From positions 45,871 to 109,870 of the forward strand of contig JAWOEL010000080.1 of assembly GCA_046482735.1 (NCBI GenBank): 64,000 nt of DNA, read 5' to 3'. This DNA comes from JAQICB01 sp046482735. GTDB lineage: Bacteria > Bacteroidota > Bacteroidia > Bacteroidales > UBA1715. A program made the translations under genes and the position numbers. Below the pieces are notes generated by a model. That model made no database searches, was not told where the DNA came from, and saw only the letters and a list, made by a program, of their open reading frames with translations. Positions 26,801 to 35,049 of this stretch are shown here, piece after piece. Each line of letters starts with the position of its first letter. Within the stretch, counting starts at the first letter, position 1.

Positions 26801-27019
26801 GCAACCGAAAATGCATATAATTATTCAGTATTTGGCAGTTTAGAAGAAGGCCCGGTAGAAGTAGAAGTAGAAGAAATGCGGTCACCTTTTGTGTTTGGGT
26901 ATGGATATGGAATACGAAGTAGATTATATGGCTATTTTTTACGATTGGATTGGGCATATGGAAAAGATTATGGTGAAACCCAAAAAATGATTTATTTATC
27001 ATTAAGTCTGGATTTTTAA
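23822..27019 (+). CDS. Large exported TolB-like propeller/outer-membrane barrel protein
   Basis: The 1065-residue protein has a signal peptide (about residues 1-22, ending VNAQ), an N-terminal domain with the Bacteroidota-typical FGKNRVQYKDFFWRYFRYEDFDVYY, a segment FPHWFVSGFIQFMAEEW that recalls the HExxH region of gluzincin proteases but without the HExxH itself, WD40/PD40-like propeller repeats (about 290-540, e.g. YPSIGWHPSGKSLAYTY, FTGVSRGQSDIYTYSIP, MFTSNR) and a C-terminal region rich in alternating aromatic strands (about 670-1065) that looks like an outer-membrane beta-barrel ending in LSLSLDF. The final Phe fits a barrel targeted by the BAM machinery. Role unknown; transport or surface assembly is a guess. 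It is a single-gene unit. Confidence 0.65.
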   Translation: MTSFSKIIITAVLLVLSFCVNAQFYNGSQMTFGKNRVQYKDFFWRYFRYEDFDVYYDQEGRELAEYVAQKVPVIMQEVSQTYQMNYSKRIIFIVCNSLQDFKQTNIGLGSSITENNIGGVTQIVDNKVVVYFNGNHHNLFQQLKKGIAELYINNFLFGVDNYREIISNSTISEFPHWFVSGFIQFMAEEWTPEIESHIRNGVFSGTYNNMYKLQDRDAAYAGLALWNYISEVYGTEQVGNIVYLTGVIKDVNQSFELLLGKNVSQLVEEMNEYYIMQFSKNKQDSNLLPGETIQLPFRLRNHSISSISISPYGEYISYVTEKEGRVDLWVYTVANQKHSHIKRFSHKLGQITDKSYPSIGWHPSGKSLAYTYQDEGDVFFRMHVLETDELIERKFVLFDKVLHFSFSADGSKIVFTGVSRGQSDIYTYSIPAYKTTRITNIPADDLYPSFIQDDSRIMFTSNRCENNSVNSFMYDDFDMYTISVNGDNITRITNNDSYTELQPQEFKSGTYMYISNKTGIQSLYLTIRDSVIQSIDTAIHYTQVTTNKQVSCSNNEHVLQYDLCEAEEIVAVLQTYKGNKTIQIVPYDSLQSECETQKTTYAPRIQKYGERIDSTMLYAYSHDSLERIDYTDYNFDYEKFPYSLFVDSVLRVDSIQKKYETTHTYKTNFYVNQVVNQVDFGFMNASYQKFTGYEFQYVPRLNIALKFGVVDLFEDYRLTGGARFYGDLNSSELLFSLENLKERIDKQYVYHRQSLLSYNDNFSYIKTFDNHLKVVFSYPFDEVQSIRITPGIRYVKDVELSAGNLSSLRAEPVHEVWSEIKCEYVFDNTLFKGINLYNGTRVKVFAELFEQIDTQPDYLFVFGVDGRHYQKIHRNILFASRFAYSFSFGTSPLLYYLGGVDNWINISTEQTKFNNTIEYDRNVDWAYQAVGVNMRGFRQNIRNGPSFALSNNELRVPIVSYLFNRPISSSFFENLQIIGFFDLGAAWYGVYPGATENAYNYSVFGSLEEGPVEVEVEEMRSPFVFGYGYGIRSRLYGYFLRLDWAYGKDYGETQKMIYLSLSLDF

Positions 27020-27277
27020 TGATAAAACCGAGTTTATATGTATGTGCGAACATACATAGAGATAATAGTAATAATTTTTTGGAATATAATAATTTGATTG
27101 AAAATTATATGGAGCTAAGCTATGACTACATAGAATTACGTAATACATAATAATGTATGAATTGTAAAAAAAAGCAAATTATTTCCCCTATGTTCTTGGG
27201 ATTCCAAAAAAAAACGCTATTTTTGTAATTATATAATAACAAGTATACACAGTAAATTGTTTAAATATCAAAGAGTT
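27020..27277. other. Intergenic region with promoter
   Basis: A 258-bp AT-rich gap. Apart from the promoter at 27196-27225 nothing distinct was seen, and no terminator was recognised after the preceding gene. Confidence 0.6.
27196..27225 (+). promoter_or_regulatory. Strong consensus promoter of the TPR lipoprotein
   Basis: TTG at 27196, a 19-nt spacer and TATTTTTG at 27218 form an exact Bacteroidota -33/-7 pair. The predicted start near 27232 gives a leader of about 45 nt. Confidence 0.7.
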
Positions 27278-28984
27278 ATGAAAATGAAAAAGTTACATGT
27301 TTTTCAGTTAGTTTTAGGTACTGCACTACTATTTTTAGTTGGCTGTGGTGCGAAAAAAATGGTAAATGATGCAGGTACAATTGCATATGAGGTTACACCT
27401 AAACCCTTAGAAATGAAAGGTGATAGTGTGGATGTTTCTATAACGATCAAGTATCCTCCTAAATTTTTCAACAAAAATGCAGAAATTGTTGTAGTTCCAA
27501 CATTAAAATGGGATGAAGGAAGTGTATCCTATGATAAAGTAAAACTGCAAGGTGAAAAAGTAGAAGGAAATGGATATGTTATTCCTAACGAAACAGGAGG
27601 TTCTTATACGTATACAGGTTCTGTACCATATGAAGAAGGTATGTTGGAATCAGAGTTAGTATTAACGTCAACAGTTTCAGTTAAGGGAAAAGAACCATTG
27701 CCTTTGCCAGAGGTTAAAGTTGTTGAGGGAGTTATAGCAACAGCGTCATTATTGAATAAAGATGCTCAGGACATTTCTGCGGTCAGCCAATTTAAAAGAC
27801 GTGAAGCAGTATCTACTGAAGCTCAAATTAATTTCTTAATTAGCCGTGCTAATGTTCGAAATTCTGAACTTTCAGATAGCGACATGAAAGAAATGAGAAA
27901 ATTTGTTGAAGAAGCAACGTCAAATTCTGATATGGAGCTTAAAAATGCACAAATTTTCGGGTATGCATCTCCGGATGGACCTCAGGAACAAAACTCGCAA
28001 TTAGCTGAAGATAGAAAATCAGCTGCAGAAAAAGTTGTTTCTAAAGATATGAAAGCTGAAATATTAGCTACAGCAGCTGGTGAAGATTGGGATGGTTTCA
28101 GAAAATTAATGCAAGAATCAGATATTGAAAACAAAGAGGTGATTCTTTCTGTACTTTCTAAATATTCTGACCCTTCTGTTCGTGAAGCTGAAATTAAAAA
28201 AATGGCTTCTGTGTACGAAAAATTAGCAGATGATATTTTACCGGAATTACGTCGTTCACGAATTGTGGTGAATGCTGATAAATTAGGAAGGTCTGATTCA
28301 ACTATATTAGCATTGGCTACAGCTGAAGAATTAGAAGATGACACATTGTCTTTAGAAGAATATTTGCATGCTGCTACTATTGCTGAGAATATGGATCAAG
28401 GTATTGAAGCTTTAAATAATGCTGCTGAAATGTATTCTGATTCATGGAGAGTGTTTAATAATTTAGGATGCTTATATTTAGATAAAGAACAATATAATGA
28501 TGCTCGCCAAGCTTTTGATAATGCAGATAATTTATCAAGTGGTGACAAAGCAGTGAAAAACAACTTAGGTGTATTAGCTGTGAAAGAAGGTAATTTAGAT
28601 GAAGCTATGGAATATTTTGAAATAGCACAGGGTGCTGGTTCAGAAGTAAAATATAACATGGGTGTTATTAAAATAAAAGAAGGTGATTATGAGTCTGCTA
28701 TTGCTATGTTTGGTTCAAATGCTACTTTTAATGCTGCATTAGCTAAATTATTAAGTGGTGATGTTGATGGTGCAACTCAGACGATTACAAAATCAGGTGA
28801 TGAATCTGCTGTGGCATACTATTTAAAAGCGATTATCGGTGCACGTACAAGTAATATTGATATGATTGTATCTAATTTACGTGTTGCTATTGAAAAAGAT
28901 TCTTCATTGCGCGGACGTGCTCAAAAAGATTTAGAATTTAGAGATTTTTCTTCTAATGCTGATTTCAAAGCAATTGTTAATTAA
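27278..28984 (+). CDS. TPR-repeat outer-membrane lipoprotein with OmpA-like middle domain
   Basis: The 568-residue protein starts MKMKKLHVFQLVLGTALLFL with lipobox LVGC, so Cys23 should be lipidated. Residues about 30-160 form a beta-rich region (AYEVTPKPLEMKGDSVDVSITIKYPPKFF). The middle segment IFGYASPDGPQEQNSQLAEDRKSAAEKV resembles the GYASPEGxxxxNxxLSxxRA motif of OmpA-like domains in Bacteroidota surface proteins. The C-terminal third has TPR-like helical pairs (YSDSWRVFNNLGCLYLDKEQYNDARQAFDNA; GNLDEAMEYFEIAQGAGS). A near-perfect promoter and a strong terminator make it a monocistronic, probably highly expressed gene. Codon use is notably uniform (GAA, AAA, GCT). The start at 27278 is preferred over TTG 27257 because it begins the signal peptide. 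Confidence 0.75.
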   Translation: MKMKKLHVFQLVLGTALLFLVGCGAKKMVNDAGTIAYEVTPKPLEMKGDSVDVSITIKYPPKFFNKNAEIVVVPTLKWDEGSVSYDKVKLQGEKVEGNGYVIPNETGGSYTYTGSVPYEEGMLESELVLTSTVSVKGKEPLPLPEVKVVEGVIATASLLNKDAQDISAVSQFKRREAVSTEAQINFLISRANVRNSELSDSDMKEMRKFVEEATSNSDMELKNAQIFGYASPDGPQEQNSQLAEDRKSAAEKVVSKDMKAEILATAAGEDWDGFRKLMQESDIENKEVILSVLSKYSDPSVREAEIKKMASVYEKLADDILPELRRSRIVVNADKLGRSDSTILALATAEELEDDTLSLEEYLHAATIAENMDQGIEALNNAAEMYSDSWRVFNNLGCLYLDKEQYNDARQAFDNADNLSSGDKAVKNNLGVLAVKEGNLDEAMEYFEIAQGAGSEVKYNMGVIKIKEGDYESAIAMFGSNATFNAALAKLLSGDVDGATQTITKSGDESAVAYYLKAIIGARTSNIDMIVSNLRVAIEKDSSLRGRAQKDLEFRDFSSNADFKAIVN

Positions 28985-29016
28985 GCGAACAAATTTCTAT
29001 AAAAAATATTATTTTC

Positions 29017-29053
29017 AAAAAGGGTAGTTGTATTTTATAACTACCCTTTTTTA
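29017..29053 (+). terminator. Rho-independent terminator after the TPR lipoprotein
   Basis: AGGGTAGTT pairs with AACTACCCT; A-tract on one side and T-tract (TTTTTT) on the other make it usable in either direction. Confidence 0.8.
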
Positions 29054-29338
29054 TTATTGTATGTGTCGATTTTGTATATTGTTTTTATAAAATTATGTGA
29101 ATGATTTTTGAAAGGAGTGATTGATTAACTGTTTTAGATACAATAAGTATTCAAATTTGAGTAATATAAAAACTCGATTGTGTTTTGTGATTATTTTGTT
29201 GCAAAATTATCTAGGGGAAATTAGTATTGTGTTGTTTTTATAGTGTAAGATCTCCTAGTGGACTGAAGATAACGTGAAATGAACGGTTTTTGATATGTAT
29301 TTGAACAAAATTTATACATTAATTTTAATAAAAATCAA

Positions 29339-29346
29339 TACATTTG
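29339..29346 (+). promoter_or_regulatory. Candidate -7 box for the giant adhesin
   Basis: TACATTTG matches TAnnTTTG, about 120 bp before the ATG at 29467. A -33 TTG is not evident. The long leader would be unusual but is common for surface-protein genes. Confidence 0.3.
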
Positions 29347-29466
29347 ATAATTGTAAATGTTTTTATTTTTTTTCAAATAATTGTATATTTACATAATATT
29401 AAAAATAACAAAAAATTAAAGTAAAATATTAAAAGAATAATAGGTAGCATTTTAAACATAATTATT

Positions 29467-32400
29467 ATGAGAACACTTTCCTCAGTTTTTCAGAAAATAC
29501 TTTTAATAGTATTATTATTTACAACGAGCAATGTCATATTTGCTCAACCCTCGTGGACGCGAGTCGATTATACCAATTCAACGGCTTTTGTTGGATGGGT
29601 GCGTATTAATCATTATGATGCCGATTTTCCTGTACAGGTAGAAGTTGGTGATTATATTGGTGCATTTGTTGATGCAGAGTGTCGAATGATTGCAGAAGTT
29701 TTTGAACATAATGGTGAATTATATGTTTCATCTGTAATTCATGGCGGTGATGTGTTTGATGGATATCCATCTGATGATGAAAGCATTACCAGTAATCCGG
29801 AAGAAGTCGAGTATAAGGTCTGGGACAATTCTGCAAATCAGGAAATTGCTGCTCAGGTTCAAGGTACTATGTTTACTGATCCCGGAGGTGAAATTCTGGA
29901 TTATGAAATTGGTAAACCGAATACTAATAGTGAATTAGAAAGTCTTGAGATAACAGATGTACTATATTCACCCGTATTTTCTTCCGGTGTTTTAGATTAT
30001 ACTGCGGATTTATCAGGTAACGGTACATTACCGCTTGTTATAGATTATATTACATCATTAGTAGATTCACGTGCAACAGTTAGTGTTGATGCGGCAACAG
30101 ATGTCGATACAGATAATGTAACAACGATTACTGTAACTGCTGAAGATGGTTCAACTACAGAATACACAATCACATTTAACCAAGAGCAATGTCAGGTTGC
30201 TGCACCTACTTTTTCTGAAAATCCTGTAATAGTATGTCAATATGATCAATCACCTGATTTGTCAGGTTATGTTACAGGAACTAATGTAACGTGGTATTCA
30301 ACAGAAACTAGTGATGATGGTACAACTACTGCTCCTACACTTTCTACTGAAAATGTTGACACGGTAAGTTATTGGGTATCTCAAACAGACGGCTGCGAAA
30401 GTGATAGGGCGGAAATTACCGTTAGAGTTTCTCCATCTCCAACAGGAGATATATATGTTGATAACCCAACATTGTGTCAAGGTGAAACAACATTTATTGA
30501 TGCACATATTTATCCAGTTGTGCAAGGACATCTAATGTGGAGTGATAATGTTACAGCCGATAACTATACTGCGACCTTCGAAGCAGTAGAAGCAGGTCAA
30601 TCAGAGGTGACCTATGATTTCATAACAGATGATGGTTGTTATCTTCAATCTGGTATTGTAAGTACTACAATAACTGTAAATTCTTTACCTGAAGCAGAAA
30701 TTGTTTCGGATGATTTATCGTATTGTGGTGAAGTAAGCGATGTTCAGTTGTCATTACAAGCTGTTGCACAAGGTGTCGATTTAACTGCAGCAGAATGGGA
30801 TTTATATAAAGATGGTACGATAGAGACAACAGGTGGAACAGGATTAATGTTACACGAATCTGCTCCGGCTGGTGACTATTATGCGGTAGTTAATTTAAAT
30901 GGATGTGAATATACAACACCTACTGTTACAGTACAACACATACCACAACCCGGTATTCCTGTAGTAAGTGATACTTCATATTGTGTTGATGAGCAGATAC
31001 AAGATTTATCTACTACTGTTGATGGAGAAACCGGTGCTACCTTAAACTGGTATGCTGATGAAAGTAAAAGTACGGTAATAACTGATATATCAAATCCTGC
31101 TGCCGGAACATATTACGTTTCACAAACTATAGATGGTTGCGAAAGTGATGTTGCATCTCTTACGATAGAAATAAATGAGTTACCAACGGTAACTGTTGAA
31201 TCGCCCACAACCAGTGTATGTTCAGATGATAATCCTATATCATTAACACTTACACCATCAACTGGTGGGACTTTAAACGGTGAAGGAGTAACACAAGATA
31301 ATACATTTGACCCCCAAGGTCTTACTGTTGATCAGTCATATACAGTAGAATATTCATATGAAGATGCGAATGGATGTTCTAATACAGATCAAATTGATAT
31401 GTTAGTAGAATCATGTGAATGTACTGTACCAGAACCAGATGTAGTTGCAGAAGTTGAATATTGTCAAGGTGATGCGGCTGATGTTTTAACAGCTACAGCA
31501 ACAGAGCAAGATGCGACTATTACATGGTATAATAGTGCAATGGCGGAATTAGCAGAAGCACCAACACCGTCTACAGATAATGATGGTACCGTAACGTATT
31601 ATGTATCACAAGAAACGACATGTGAAGGGAAAAAAGCTACGGTTACCGTGACCGTTAAACCACAACCCGATGCACCTGTTGTAGAAGATGTTGCGTATTG
31701 CGAAGGTGATGTCGTTGAAGATTTAAGTGCAGTTGGAGAAACCGGAGCTACATTTAATTGGTTCGAAGATGAAGCTCAAAACACGCCGCTAACAGATGTG
31801 TCAAATCCGGTTGCCGGAACATATTATGTAACGCAAACTGTAGATGGATGTGAAAGTGATGTTGCTGCTCTTACAGTAGATATTAATTCATTGCCATCTG
31901 TTTCAATATCAGTTGATGATGTTCAAAACAATGAAGTTTGTCTTGGCGATGCTGTTTCATTAAGTGTCGTTCCGTCTGATGGAACGCTTCTTGTAAACGG
32001 GTCAGAAGTTCCTATGGCAGATTTAGATAATGCAATCCAATTAGTGGATGATTATACTCTTGAGTATATTGCATCAAATCAATATGGATGTACTGATACT
32101 GCAAAAATGGTATTATCGGTTATTGACTGTGAATGTCAAGTAGCTGAATTAGATGTTGCAGATGTTGAGTATTGCCAAGGTGAAGATGCTGCTGCATTAT
32201 CAGCAACACCTACCGAAACAGATGCTGTAATTAATTGGTACGATTCTGAATTGAAAAAATTAAATGAAGCACCCGTACCTGCAACTGATGTGGCTAATGA
32301 TTATACATATTATGTGTCACAAGAAACAGCGACATGTGAAGGACCGAAAGATACGGTTACGGTTGTTGTACATGACAAACCATCTTCTCTTGATGCGAAT

Positions 32401-34887
32401 GTAATATCATATTGTGAAGGTGAGGAAATACAAGATTTATCTGCTACCGGACAAGCACAAGGTGCTGATATAAATTGGTATGAAGATAGTGATATGACAA
32501 TTCCATTAACAGATCTTACAAATCCGGCTGCAGGTACATATTATGTAACTCAAACAGTAGGAGAATGTGAAAGTGATCCGGCTGATATTACAATTAATAT
32601 CCAACCAATTCCTGAAGAGCCTGTTGTTGCAGATGTTTCTACTTGTGATGGTTCGAGTGCCTCATTAGAATCTAATGTTACTGCGAATTGGTATACTAAT
32701 ATTGATGGTGAAACTTCTATTCATACTGGTACTTCTTTTACACCTAATGTAACAGAAGTTACTGACCATACATTTTATGTATCACAAACTCAAAATTCAT
32801 GTGAAAGTGCTCGTGTTCCTGTTACGTATTCTGTCATTTCAAATCCTGAATTAACAGTTAAAGATACAGTGATAGAAGTTGGTGAAACTGTTCCGGATTT
32901 AACTGTTAGTACAGCCTCTGAGAATACCGTAAATTGGTATACTAGTGATGAAGAGCTTATTACAGAAGGTGTTTCCGCAGATGGATTATCATATTCAACC
33001 GGAAAAACAGCTGTAGGAACATACTACTATTATGTAGAAGCAGTGAATGGTAATTGTAGTTCAGGCTTACAACAAATTACTTTAGAGATATCAGATTGTT
33101 CATTAGCTCAAATTTCTGTAGAGGTTTCTGATGATGCAATTTGTTTTGGAGATGATAATCCTGAATTTTCAGTTACGAATGATGTTTCTGCAATTACGGG
33201 AACAGTAAAATGGTATGACAATACACAATTAGTTCAAGAAAATTTAGTGCATACCGGAACCACATTTACTCCATCAGTAACAGAAGTAGGTACGCATACA
33301 TATTATGTTGTTCAAGAAGATGAATGTGTAAGTGCTCAAAAATCCGTTTCTTTTACAATTAATGCACTACCAGAAGTGTCAATAAGTGCACCAGAAACTA
33401 TTAGTCAAACTGATGATCCTGTTGCTATTTCTGTTTCTCCATCAGGTGGTAGTATATTCGGATCAGGCATAACTAATAATCAATTTGATCCAAGTGGTCT
33501 ATTACCAAAAACGTATACAATATCATATTCATATACTGATAATTCTACAGGATGTGAAAATTCAACAACTCATTCTATTGAGGTAACACCTGGAGACTAT
33601 GCAGATAGAACTCAATTAGGTGATACTATTGCACGTGCAGAAAATGTGTATAATCAATATGTAGATAGTGATTTAGTTAATGATTCTGATAAAACTATGT
33701 TAGCGAATGCTATTGCAACTGCACAAAATTATTATGATGATTACCAGCAATATACTGACGACCAGCTGTTAACACAGACAAATGAGTTAAGTGAAGCAAT
33801 AGCAGATTTCATAAACGCGGTTCCTGAAATTAATCTTGATGGCTTAATTACTAAGATTAATGAGGCACAATCAGTATATGATGATAATTCAAATAACCAA
33901 GGTTCTGAAACTGGTGAGTATCCTGAAAGTGCATTTACCGCATTACAAGATGCTATTAATAATGCTCAATCATATGTTGATACTCCACCTAATGATCAGA
34001 ATGTAATTACTAATCAGGAGCAAATATTAGATGATGCGATACAGGAGTTTTATAATTCAGTTAATTCTGATGAAAATGTAGAATCAATATCTGTGTCAGA
34101 CGATAATGTTCACTTAGTGGTTGATGCAGAATATGAACCAACAGTTACATTTAGTCCTGCCGGAGCTTCCGGAGATATTATTTGGTCAAGTTCCAATACC
34201 AGTGTAGCGTCTGTTGTTGCTTCTACAGGTACTGTTACTGCGAAAGCTGAAGGTACAACTCAAATAACCGGAGCACTCGCAGCAAATGATCAGATAACTG
34301 TTCAGTATATTGTTCAAGTTAGTGGTATACCACAAATTGTAAGTACTGAAATGACCGGTTCAGGTGATGAATTAGTACTTGAGTTTAGTGAACAAATGCA
34401 AGAACCGTCAAATGATGTATATACGGACTTGAAAGTTATTCAAGGTAGTTCATATTTATCGGTAAATGATGTAATACTCGATCCAAACAATAGTTCAAAA
34501 TACATTGTTGAGTTAGGTTCTGTAATAAATAATCCGGATGATGTGACAATTACATATTCAGGTAACTCGTTACAATCAGTTGCCGGAGCTCCTGTTGAAA
34601 CATTTGAAGTAGGATTAGGTACTGATGTATCTGTTGATGATGACATATCAAAAGTTAATGTGTTTGTATATCCTACTAGTGTAAGTAATGAATTACACAT
34701 AGAAGGTGTTGCAGATGCTGATAAAATTTATATTATCTCACGAGATGGTAAATTTGTTGCAGATGTACCGGTTACTTCTCAAAATGTAATTTCTGTAGAT
34801 GTATCTGATTTATCAAAAGGTACATATACTGTTAACATTCAGTTTGATAAAGATAATTCAGTAAACCTTAACTTTGTTAGAAAATAG
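29467..34887 (+). CDS. Giant modular surface protein with Ig-like repeats and T9SS type A sorting domain
   Basis: The 1806-residue protein has a signal peptide (ending NVIFAQ), an N-terminal domain (about 25-150; VEVGDYIGAFVDAECRMIAEV), a cadherin-like beta-sandwich (LESLEITDVLYSP... TEYTITF, about 155-240), and roughly ten Ig-like modules marked by a Trp-Tyr pair and a YYVSQTxxxCES end. Two FIVAR-like helical modules follow (about 1380-1530; LANAIATAQNYYDDY, ALQDAINNAQSYVD), then a BIG2-like domain (IWSSSNTSVASVVASTGTVTAKAEG), a SwmB-like strand domain and a C-terminal ~80-residue type A sorting domain (FVYPTSVSNELHIEG... LSKGTYTVNIQF... FVRK). It is therefore predicted to be exported by T9SS and fixed to the cell surface. 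Its ligand is unknown. The Ig block contains a 714-bp higher-order repeat. Confidence 0.8.
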   Translation: MRTLSSVFQKILLIVLLFTTSNVIFAQPSWTRVDYTNSTAFVGWVRINHYDADFPVQVEVGDYIGAFVDAECRMIAEVFEHNGELYVSSVIHGGDVFDGYPSDDESITSNPEEVEYKVWDNSANQEIAAQVQGTMFTDPGGEILDYEIGKPNTNSELESLEITDVLYSPVFSSGVLDYTADLSGNGTLPLVIDYITSLVDSRATVSVDAATDVDTDNVTTITVTAEDGSTTEYTITFNQEQCQVAAPTFSENPVIVCQYDQSPDLSGYVTGTNVTWYSTETSDDGTTTAPTLSTENVDTVSYWVSQTDGCESDRAEITVRVSPSPTGDIYVDNPTLCQGETTFIDAHIYPVVQGHLMWSDNVTADNYTATFEAVEAGQSEVTYDFITDDGCYLQSGIVSTTITVNSLPEAEIVSDDLSYCGEVSDVQLSLQAVAQGVDLTAAEWDLYKDGTIETTGGTGLMLHESAPAGDYYAVVNLNGCEYTTPTVTVQHIPQPGIPVVSDTSYCVDEQIQDLSTTVDGETGATLNWYADESKSTVITDISNPAAGTYYVSQTIDGCESDVASLTIEINELPTVTVESPTTSVCSDDNPISLTLTPSTGGTLNGEGVTQDNTFDPQGLTVDQSYTVEYSYEDANGCSNTDQIDMLVESCECTVPEPDVVAEVEYCQGDAADVLTATATEQDATITWYNSAMAELAEAPTPSTDNDGTVTYYVSQETTCEGKKATVTVTVKPQPDAPVVEDVAYCEGDVVEDLSAVGETGATFNWFEDEAQNTPLTDVSNPVAGTYYVTQTVDGCESDVAALTVDINSLPSVSISVDDVQNNEVCLGDAVSLSVVPSDGTLLVNGSEVPMADLDNAIQLVDDYTLEYIASNQYGCTDTAKMVLSVIDCECQVAELDVADVEYCQGEDAAALSATPTETDAVINWYDSELKKLNEAPVPATDVANDYTYYVSQETATCEGPKDTVTVVVHDKPSSLDANVISYCEGEEIQDLSATGQAQGADINWYEDSDMTIPLTDLTNPAAGTYYVTQTVGECESDPADITINIQPIPEEPVVADVSTCDGSSASLESNVTANWYTNIDGETSIHTGTSFTPNVTEVTDHTFYVSQTQNSCESARVPVTYSVISNPELTVKDTVIEVGETVPDLTVSTASENTVNWYTSDEELITEGVSADGLSYSTGKTAVGTYYYYVEAVNGNCSSGLQQITLEISDCSLAQISVEVSDDAICFGDDNPEFSVTNDVSAITGTVKWYDNTQLVQENLVHTGTTFTPSVTEVGTHTYYVVQEDECVSAQKSVSFTINALPEVSISAPETISQTDDPVAISVSPSGGSIFGSGITNNQFDPSGLLPKTYTISYSYTDNSTGCENSTTHSIEVTPGDYADRTQLGDTIARAENVYNQYVDSDLVNDSDKTMLANAIATAQNYYDDYQQYTDDQLLTQTNELSEAIADFINAVPEINLDGLITKINEAQSVYDDNSNNQGSETGEYPESAFTALQDAINNAQSYVDTPPNDQNVITNQEQILDDAIQEFYNSVNSDENVESISVSDDNVHLVVDAEYEPTVTFSPAGASGDIIWSSSNTSVASVVASTGTVTAKAEGTTQITGALAANDQITVQYIVQVSGIPQIVSTEMTGSGDELVLEFSEQMQEPSNDVYTDLKVIQGSSYLSVNDVILDPNNSSKYIVELGSVINNPDDVTITYSGNSLQSVAGAPVETFEVGLGTDVSVDDDISKVNVFVYPTSVSNELHIEGVADADKIYIISRDGKFVADVPVTSQNVISVDVSDLSKGTYTVNIQFDKDNSVNLNFVRK

Positions 34888-34918
34888 TAGTAAAAGTACG
34901 TTTTAAGTTTATTAAGTA

Positions 34919-34954
34919 AAAAAAAGGCTGTTTGTTTTCAAACAGCCTTTTTTT
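34919..34954 (+). terminator. Rho-independent terminator after the giant adhesin
   Basis: AAAAAGGCTGTTTG and its complement CAAACAGCC flank a four-base loop, followed by TTTTTTT. Very strong and probably bidirectional. Confidence 0.85.
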
Positions 34955-35049
34955 ATTAGTAATAAATCGTTAATAACTTTATATTATAGACGTATTAGTT
35001 TTAGATTCTCTATAGTAGTTTTGTTTATATAATTAAATGTATATTCTCT

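Larger units (their letters stand above)
28985..29466. other. 482-bp intergenic region
   Basis: Contains the terminator at 29017-29053 and, further on, candidate promoter elements for the giant adhesin. The middle part is AT-rich without a convincing reading frame or structure. Confidence 0.6.
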
